Origin: Bacteroidota bacterium
GTDB lineage: Bacteria > Bacteroidota > Kryptoniia > Kryptoniales > JAKASW01
Reading direction: 5' to 3'
Assembly: GCA_021796055.1 (NCBI GenBank)
Contig: JAJYOS010000101.1
Span: 1-11,919 of the forward strand
Length of the DNA: 11,919 bases
Within the stretch, counting starts at the first letter, position 1; each line of letters begins with the position of its first letter. The notes beneath the pieces are model-generated. The model ran no database searches and was not told where the DNA came from. It saw only the letters and a list, made by a program, of their open reading frames with translations. A program made the translations under genes and the position numbers. Positions 1-4,816 of this stretch are shown one piece after another.

Positions 1-167
1 TCTTTGGTGGCGGAGTCCGTCACCTTCCCGTTGATGACTCCCTTCTGTTGCGCGAGCGCGGCCATGTCAAGAACCGGTATCATGGGAACTGACAATATCA
101 ACGTGACAATTAAAAGGAACGCGAACGACATACCGGCTTTCGGACCCATGTTTCCGATTCCGAACAT
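1..167 (-). CDS. N-terminus of outer-membrane protein with carboxypeptidase-regulatory-like domain, probably TonB-dependent receptor (partial)
   Basis: Only the first 55 codons lie in the window; the gene runs off the left edge. The reverse strand from ATG at 167 reads through a basic and hydrophobic signal peptide (Lys10, then the core FAFLLIVTLIL at 15-25). A likely cleavage site ALA|QQ follows at residue 39/40, and then 'GVINGKVTDSATK'. The 'I-x-G-x-V-x-D' beginning right after the signal peptide is the classic start of a CarboxypepD_reg-like (DUF4480/CNA-B type) plug extension. In Bacteroidota-type genomes this is most often the N-terminus of TonB-dependent receptors (SusC/RagA-like), less often of another outer-membrane beta-barrel. 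The gene follows the lipoprotein gene stop by 38 bp on the same strand, so co-transcription is likely. Start choice is uncertain: Met7 (149) and Met13 (131) are in frame and no site has a good Shine-Dalgarno. The receptor identity is inferred, since the barrel is outside the window. Confidence 0.6.
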   Translation of the reverse strand, partial: MFGIGNMGPKAGMSFAFLLIVTLILSVPMIPVLDMAALAQQKGVINGKVTDSATK

Positions 168-205
168 TCGTGATAAGAGAGGATCTTGATGAATTAGACT
201 TCTCA

Positions 206-1972
206 TTAGAACGCTCCGAAATCCTTAAAGATGCGGTAGATCAACTGACCCGCCCTCGTGTTGGGAGCCGTCGTCGAGTTCCCGTTGAACCTGTAGAGCG
301 GTACGCCGAGTATGAAGGCGGATTTGTCTCCGTTCATAACGCCTATCACCGATTGAACGCTATCGACGCCGAAGGGCTGGACTTTATAGACTGCCGCAGC
401 TCCGGTTGATGGATAGAAGCCCCGTAGATATTGTACGGCGTGTCCACCGTCGCTCTTGTTCGAAAGGTAACTATCGCGAACTAGAATCGGGTATGCCGTC
501 GAATCGAACGGTGGCACAGGTTGAAGCATAACGTCCGGCTGAACGAATCCCTTTGAAGTAATCGAACTTGTAAGTGTAGGTCCAGCAAGAAAAGTGCCGG
601 TGAGGCTGTCGATCGCGCCGCTAAAGTCTCGCACCGCCTGGTTGATATCCGTGACAGAAACGTATGTCGACGGCAAGGAGAATGTCATGAATATTTTTCC
701 GCCGTTGTTCCTGAAGCTTCCGACCGCAAGTTGTGCCATGTCGAAGTCCCCGTCGTCATCGGCATACCAGTAGACGTATTTGAATAGCTTGAGTGTCTCC
801 TGGAAAGTCGGGATGATATACGGCTGCACGAGTGTTCCGCGTTGCGGGTAATGTGATCCGCTCTTTATGTCCCACAGGTCATACTTTCCGTGGAATACGC
901 CGCCGGCGAGAGTATCGAAGATGTCGGTGTAGAACGACGTCGTGTTATCCCTCGTCCCATAATCATCTACAATTAATAAATCGCCCTTCGGCTTCTTCAC
1001 GAACCAGCCGTGGGTAGTGTCGGGCATACGCGCCGTAGGTCCGATCGCGCCGGCAACGTCCTCTGCCCTTATGTAAAGTATATTGTCGCGATTGAGCCTA
1101 AGATTAGGAAGAGTCGAAGTGTAAGGGGATTTTGAGAGGGCCGGATAAATATTCGGATAGATGTCACAGCTTACAGACGATGTGTCGTTGGTCGCTTCGG
1201 AAAGCCTCGCTTCAATTGTAATGAAACTATAGCGCGCGGGAAGTTTCACCCAGTCCTTCGGTGATGACGTGTCGTTGAGGGCGATATAGTAACTCGTTAT
1301 CGTACTGTTTCCGTCGATGTCGTTTCCCTGCCAGCCGAACGAGGCGACTGTGAACGTTGTTTCCGGAATGTCGCTCCTTGTCGAGAATTCGCCGCTGTTC
1401 ATGAAGAAGCTGACGGTCGGCGGAGTGTTGGCAATCGGGAACTTTACCGAAGGCGGATCCGGATCGACCGCATCGCCGAGTTCCGTGAACGCCTCCCCCT
1501 TGTCCCATCGGCCATTCCCGTTCTTGTCTACAAAGGCGACGGTATCACCCTCGTTCAGCTTTCCCTTAAACCCGTTGTCGATCGCAGCAACTGAGACGAC
1601 GTAATTCGTGTCTTTTGAAAAGAGCGAGAGCGCGAAGACGCTGTCGTTAGTGGTTGTATAAGTCCAAGTCTTCCTGTCGAACGTGATGATATACCCGGTC
1701 ACCATCCCGTCACCGTCCGTGGCCCACCATTTCACCTCGAGCCTGCTCGACTGCGGATTAAATTCACTAGCCTGCGTGGAATCGCGGTAAGGAAATGCCG
1801 CGACGTATGTCTTCGGCGGAAGATTGCCGTATCTGGTAGACGAGAAATGCTTCGTGCAACCGGAGAGGAGGAGAAGGAGAAGCATGCCCGGCAGCAATAC
1901 TCTATAAGGAATGCGAACCTGAGAAGATCCCGAGTTCTGAGAGTTCGCGGAATGGTCCTGAAAAATCGCCAT
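206..1972 (-). CDS. Exported lipoprotein with Ig/FN3-like region and glutamine-amidotransferase-like C-terminal domain
   Basis: The 588-residue protein has a lipobox LLSGC with the lipidated Cys at residue 39, after a hydrophobic run of leucines, so it should be a lipoprotein. A Thr at +2 does not suggest inner-membrane retention. Residues about 75-135 and 185-310 look like beta-sandwich (FN3/Ig-like) segments. Residues 149-160 (DKNGNGRWDKGE) resemble a calcium-binding EF-hand/dockerin-type loop. From about 330 the pattern changes to an alpha/beta domain: LLIVDDYG (332-339), YDLWD (364-368), YVYWYADDD (399-407), then a 'NNGGKIFMTFSLP' strand. This resembles the class I glutamine-amidotransferase-like fold found in many secreted proteins; no catalytic Cys is obvious, so an enzymatic role is doubtful. 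There is no T9SS sorting tail. The n-region before the hydrophobic core is long (29 residues); Met30 is an alternative start but would lack the positive charges. Function unknown; likely a surface partner of the neighbouring secreted proteins and receptor. Confidence 0.8.
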   Translation of the reverse strand: MAIFQDHSANSQNSGSSQVRIPYRVLLPGMLLLLLLSGCTKHFSSTRYGNLPPKTYVAAFPYRDSTQASEFNPQSSRLEVKWWATDGDGMVTGYIITFDRKTWTYTTTNDSVFALSLFSKDTNYVVSVAAIDNGFKGKLNEGDTVAFVDKNGNGRWDKGEAFTELGDAVDPDPPSVKFPIANTPPTVSFFMNSGEFSTRSDIPETTFTVASFGWQGNDIDGNSTITSYYIALNDTSSPKDWVKLPARYSFITIEARLSEATNDTSSVSCDIYPNIYPALSKSPYTSTLPNLRLNRDNILYIRAEDVAGAIGPTARMPDTTHGWFVKKPKGDLLIVDDYGTRDNTTSFYTDIFDTLAGGVFHGKYDLWDIKSGSHYPQRGTLVQPYIIPTFQETLKLFKYVYWYADDDGDFDMAQLAVGSFRNNGGKIFMTFSLPSTYVSVTDINQAVRDFSGAIDSLTGTFLAGPTLTSSITSKGFVQPDVMLQPVPPFDSTAYPILVRDSYLSNKSDGGHAVQYLRGFYPSTGAAAVYKVQPFGVDSVQSVIGVMNGDKSAFILGVPLYRFNGNSTTAPNTRAGQLIYRIFKDFGAF

Positions 1973-1978
1973 AGCTAT

Positions 1979-2386
1979 CTACTTACCCTCCGACCCCCTC
2001 TCTGCGCTCAGAGAGGGGTAGGAATGAAATTTTAAACTCATTTCAATCTTTAATGCCACGGCTTTCATATCGAGGAGCTCTTCATTCTTGATTCGAACGA
2101 CGGTAAATCCGAGAAGCCGCAAAATTTTATCCCGTTCACTGTCTCGCTCCTGTTGAAACTCATGGACCTTTCCGTCCAGCTCGAGTACAAGCTTCATCCG
2201 GGCACAATAGAAATGAGCGATGAAGAACAATCTGTTGCCGGTGGCCTCGTACTCGATCGGATGCTGTCTGAGGAATTTCAGCCCGTGGAATTTCCTGTTG
2301 CGGAGAAAATCCAAAAGCTTAGCCTCCGCAGGCGTCTGATCCTTTCTTAGCTCCCGGGCTCTCTTCTTGATATAACCGTAATCCAT
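1979..2386 (-). CDS. DUF559 endonuclease-like protein (PD-(D/E)XK / Vsr-like fold), first catalytic Asp replaced by His
   Basis: The 135-residue protein has the DUF559 layout: an N-terminal 'ARELRKDQTPAEAKLLDFLRN' helix region (10-30), then GLKFLRQHPIE (35-45), the core strand FIAHFYC (55-61), the LVLELDG strand (66-72), and 'HEFQQERDSERDKILRLLGF' with a closing strand VVRIKNEEL (94-102). The family belongs to the PD-(D/E)XK nuclease superfamily and is related to Vsr-type very short patch repair nucleases. Members normally read '-I(A/P/V)DFYC-'; here codon 58 is CAT, giving His, while Glu69 and Asp71 are kept. The nuclease may therefore be inactive or altered. The last dozen or so residues (about 'YPSLSAERGSEGK') are encoded by the left palindromic repeat, so the natural C-terminus may have been shorter. 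The gene sits between two exported-protein genes with which it has no functional link and is flanked by inverted repeats, suggesting an inserted cassette. No strong Shine-Dalgarno precedes the ATG. Confidence 0.85.
   Translation of the reverse strand: MDYGYIKKRARELRKDQTPAEAKLLDFLRNRKFHGLKFLRQHPIEYEATGNRLFFIAHFYCARMKLVLELDGKVHEFQQERDSERDKILRLLGFTVVRIKNEELLDMKAVALKIEMSLKFHSYPSLSAERGSEGK
1985..2022 (+). repeat. Left copy of inverted palindromic repeat (core CCCCTCTCTG)
   Basis: A 10-bp perfect stem CCCCTCTCTG (1995-2004) and CAGAGAGGGG (2009-2018) closes on the loop CGCT; the stem extends by an A-T pair beyond a bulged C. The leading part ACCCTCCGACCCC and trailing part TAGGAAT match the reverse complement of the right copy at 2402-2440. 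The repeat is read through by the end of the DUF559 frame, and on the minus strand it places a GGAGGG about 14 nt before the downstream lipoprotein ATG. Confidence 0.75.
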
Positions 2387-2401
2387 GTCGCCTGGCCCAC
2401 A

Positions 2402-2440
2402 TCCTCCCCGTCTCTAGCATAGAGAGGGGGTTAGGGGTTG
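2402..2440 (-). repeat. Right copy of inverted palindromic repeat (core CCCCTCTCTA)
   Basis: On the plus strand, CCCC-G-TCTCTA (2406-2416, with one bulged G) pairs with TAGAGAGGGG (2420-2429) across the loop GCA. Its reverse complement, starting at ACCCCTAACCCCC, aligns with the left copy at 1985-2022 with only a few differences and indels. It lies between the stop of the 733-residue protein gene and the ATG of the DUF559 gene. The upstream gene's transcript could fold this hairpin right after its stop, but no T-run follows, so it is not a normal intrinsic terminator. Confidence 0.75.
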
Positions 2441-2449
2441 AGTCAATTC

Positions 2450-4651
2450 CTACTTCAGCAACATCATCTTTTTCACCGAGCTGAAGCTCCCTGCCGTCAG
2501 CCGATAGAAGTACACGCCGCTCGCGAATCTCGATGCTTCGAAGTCGACTGTGTACGTTCCCGCGCCCTGCCGCTGGTTGACAAGTGTCGCCACCATCTGA
2601 CCAAGGATGTTGTAGACCTTCAACGTCACTATGCTGGCCTTAGGTACCGAATATCTGATGGTGGTCGTCGGGTTGAATGGGTTCGGGAAATTCTGATCGA
2701 GCGAGAATGCGGCCGGAACTCGGGTCGGATCGCGTCTTATTCCCGTGACCGTTCCGAAGTCCGCATTGGTCCGCGGCTCGAGCTTGTAGTTGCCGTTGGC
2801 GTACCTGAGTACTCCGGTAAGACTGGCTATGGATGCCCCTTTCTTCAAGATGTAGAAGCCATAGGTCGTATCGTGAGGATCGGGACTGTAAATATTGTTC
2901 CCATCGTCGTCGACGCGGCATTCGCCTGAGCCGTCGCTGACCGTGTATTCTCTGAAACTCCCGTTCGTGCTTGTTATACTGTAGCTCGCATCCGGATCGT
3001 TGTTGATGACAGTGATGGTGTCAAACTTAATCAGCACACTCTCCCACTGCTCGGCGGTGGAGTCACCGCTCACTTTTCCTCCGACAGTTCCAGTCTTCAC
3101 AACGACCGGCTGATATGTCGGTCTGCCTGACTGTATGATCTTCACCGAATCAACCGTAATCTCGGTCATGCCGGAATACTCCGAGACAATTCCGGTCACC
3201 GACACACTGTCGCCGCGATGCAACCCGTAGGCGACCGAGTCGAAGAGGACGATGCCGCTATACGGCTTTGCCCCGTCCTGCATATAAACGTATGGTGTCT
3301 TTGTGGCCTGGTTACGGTGGTCGATCTCAGGAGGGAAGTCGTTTGTGTCCGCCTGAACAATTCCGTTTACGGTGACTGACAAGTCGGTCACGCCGCTGTT
3401 TCCGTCCTTGAATGGCGTGTACTGTATATCTCTTATTTTGTAACCCGACGATTTCACGTAGTAGAAGAACGCCGTCTTTGAAGTGTCCGGTGTCAACGAC
3501 ATGAACGCAGCGGTGTCCTGCCAGGCAGTGAAGAAATATTTAACGAAGGAGCCGTCGCTCTGCGGCGGAATGGAAGCGAAGAAAGTGTGTGATGTGTCAG
3601 GAGTCATCTTAACTCTGGAGTAAGCTCCGTTGTTGACAGAATAATAGAGCGCTGCCGAGTCGACCTTCACACTTGTATCGGGATTAATCGACACTGCCGT
3701 TATTCTCACATTCACAGGATCGTTCGGGAGCGGGAACGCGGCGGAACGTCTCGTGGAAAAACCGGTGGCCGTAATGCTCGGCGTGAAAACGCCTATCTTC
3801 ACGTCACCCGGGTAAATGGGAATAATCTCGAATCCAGTAGTCGAGAAAGTAGCGAGAATACCTTTGACATAATCAATCTTCGAACCGACAGGAGGCGGGA
3901 CATATTTTGGTGTCACGCCGTATGACCTTCCTGTAAAATACATCGACGGATCGTAAAGGCTGATTGTATTCCCAAGCGAGTCCTGGAGCGTAACCGTCCA
4001 CATGCCCGTACTGCTGTTCTGCGTTCTCGTCTTGACGGTAAGATTTCGTACGATCACATATGAGTTCTTGTATTTCGCGCCGGTCGATAAGTGCAGCTGG
4101 CCGCCCGCAGATAGATCGCCGGTCACCAGATCGCTCACTTTGACTTCGGCGGGCGCCGGTCGCGGTCCTGATACCTGCATGATATTGACAGGAATCGGCT
4201 GCACCGTGGCGCTCCCTATAGGAATAAGTTCAAAGTTTCCCCAGACATCGGTCCCATATTTTGTGAGCCTGCCGGTAACCTGGATCACGGATCCGCTATC
4301 AATCGAACCGAAGCCCGCATTGAGGACATTCGCAGAAGTGTCATTCGTATAAATATTCATCCCGCCCCAATCGGCGCCATCCAAACTTTGTATGTAAAAT
4401 GAAAAATGGCCACCCACGTTGCGAATGACCCTCGTATCTGTGGTCAAGACCCCCGTTACGGTGATCGTGTCTCCCAGATAACGCGAATCTGTCAGACTCG
4501 CCCTCGGGGTGGCTCCGGTGGCCCGGATCGAATCCGCTACCCTCAATGAGTCGGCGGGGATGAAATTCACGCTGTCTAGCGAAACTTCCTGATAAGTCTG
4601 GGCGAACGCAAACCCGGCAAATAGCATCACAAGTAATAACGACTTCCTCAT
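2450..4651 (-). CDS. Type IX-secreted protein with OB-fold-like repeats and T9SS type A sorting domain
   Basis: The 733-residue protein has a signal peptide (MRKSLLLVMLFAGFAFA|QTYQ, cleavage after residue 17). Next come OB-fold-like beta domains of the kind with a 'Y-x-G-D-T-I-T-V-T-G-V' start: about 55-145 (SRYLGDTITVTGVLT, then VIQVTGRL and ELIP), about 195-285, about 405-510 (GDSVSVTGIVSEYSG) and about 535-635 (ECRVDDDGNN). An Ig-like segment lies near 310-400. The C-terminus (about 648-733) is a T9SS type A sorting domain: QNFPNPFNPTTTIRYSVP, LKVYNILGQMV, GVYFYRLTAG and a basic/hydrophobic end KKMMLLK. The protein should therefore cross the outer membrane by T9SS and be released or surface-anchored after removal of this domain. 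Similar OB modules are seen in extracellular nucleases, but no nuclease domain is present here, so ligand binding is only a guess. An excellent Shine-Dalgarno AAAGGAGG (4657-4664), 5 nt from the ATG, fixes the start. Confidence 0.88.
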   Translation of the reverse strand: MRKSLLLVMLFAGFAFAQTYQEVSLDSVNFIPADSLRVADSIRATGATPRASLTDSRYLGDTITVTGVLTTDTRVIRNVGGHFSFYIQSLDGADWGGMNIYTNDTSANVLNAGFGSIDSGSVIQVTGRLTKYGTDVWGNFELIPIGSATVQPIPVNIMQVSGPRPAPAEVKVSDLVTGDLSAGGQLHLSTGAKYKNSYVIVRNLTVKTRTQNSSTGMWTVTLQDSLGNTISLYDPSMYFTGRSYGVTPKYVPPPVGSKIDYVKGILATFSTTGFEIIPIYPGDVKIGVFTPSITATGFSTRRSAAFPLPNDPVNVRITAVSINPDTSVKVDSAALYYSVNNGAYSRVKMTPDTSHTFFASIPPQSDGSFVKYFFTAWQDTAAFMSLTPDTSKTAFFYYVKSSGYKIRDIQYTPFKDGNSGVTDLSVTVNGIVQADTNDFPPEIDHRNQATKTPYVYMQDGAKPYSGIVLFDSVAYGLHRGDSVSVTGIVSEYSGMTEITVDSVKIIQSGRPTYQPVVVKTGTVGGKVSGDSTAEQWESVLIKFDTITVINNDPDASYSITSTNGSFREYTVSDGSGECRVDDDGNNIYSPDPHDTTYGFYILKKGASIASLTGVLRYANGNYKLEPRTNADFGTVTGIRRDPTRVPAAFSLDQNFPNPFNPTTTIRYSVPKASIVTLKVYNILGQMVATLVNQRQGAGTYTVDFEASRFASGVYFYRLTAGSFSSVKKMMLLK

Positions 4652-4681
4652 ATCAGCCTCCTTTTGTGGAGAAACAGGTTG

Positions 4682-4706
4682 CCGGCGTTGGAGAACCGGC
4701 CGCCGG
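4682..4706 (-). other. GC-rich hairpin in the leader of the T9SS OB-fold protein gene
   Basis: CCGGCG (4682-4687) and CGCCGG (4701-4706) form a 6-bp stem across a 13-nt loop. The hairpin sits 18 nt upstream of the AAAGGAGG ribosome-binding site of the 733-residue protein gene, in the 164-bp gap after the 688-residue protein gene. No T-run follows in the direction of transcription, so it is unlikely to terminate. It may protect or process the downstream transcript; this is a guess. Confidence 0.35.
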
Positions 4707-4750
4707 GAAATTGAAAACAGGAACGATCAGGATAGACTGGGTGTGCTAAT

Positions 4751-4762
4751 TTCCGGCCGGAA
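4751..4762. other. Perfect 12-bp palindrome TTCCGGCCGGAA
   Basis: TTCCGGCCGGAA is a perfect dyad in the gap between the two large secreted-protein genes. A dyad of this size in a leader region could be a regulator binding site or a small cruciform. Part of the motif (CCGGCCG) recurs at 4696-4702. No protein can be assigned to it. Confidence 0.35.
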
Positions 4763-4774
4763 GACCGCGTCCCG

Positions 4775-4816
4775 GTTCCCTTATTCCGTGTTCCCTTTTC
4801 CCTTTCTCCATGTTCC
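4775..4816 (-). repeat. Short degenerate GGGAA-type tandem repeat
   Basis: On the minus strand this tract reads as consecutive variants of (A)AGGGAA and GGAAYAYGGA: GGAACATGGA, GAAAGGGAA, AAGGGAACACGGA, ATAAGGGAACC. It begins at the stop codon of the 688-residue protein gene and continues into the intergenic gap. It looks like decayed low-complexity purine-rich repeat rather than a regulatory site. Confidence 0.45.

Larger units (their letters stand above)
1985..2449. mobile_element. Candidate DUF559 cassette bounded by inverted palindromic repeats
   Basis: The segment holds the DUF559 gene and little else. It is bounded by two copies of the same imperfect palindrome in opposite orientation (1985-2022 and 2402-2440). 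The short direct repeat CTACTT lies just outside both ends (1979-1984 and 2450-2455) and could be a target-site duplication, although six bases can match by chance. Taking out the segment and one CTACTT would leave the TAG stop of the upstream T9SS protein 6 bp before the ATG of the lipoprotein, a typical operon junction. No transposase is present. The element reading is inference. Confidence 0.5.

Noticed and set aside
1985..2440. Possible CRISPR repeats from the two similar palindromes
   Set aside because: There are only two copies, in opposite orientation and 380 bp apart with a gene between them; no regularly spaced direct repeats or cas genes.
2402..2440. Intrinsic terminator after the T9SS protein gene
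   Set aside because: The hairpin is present but no T-run follows on the minus strand, and it is better explained as one of a pair of inverted repeats.
2438..2929. Plus-strand frame of 163 codons inside the T9SS protein gene
   Set aside because: It is antisense to the sorting domain region, whose protein signature is unmistakable. The plus frame is rich in Arg/Cys and looks like a shadow.
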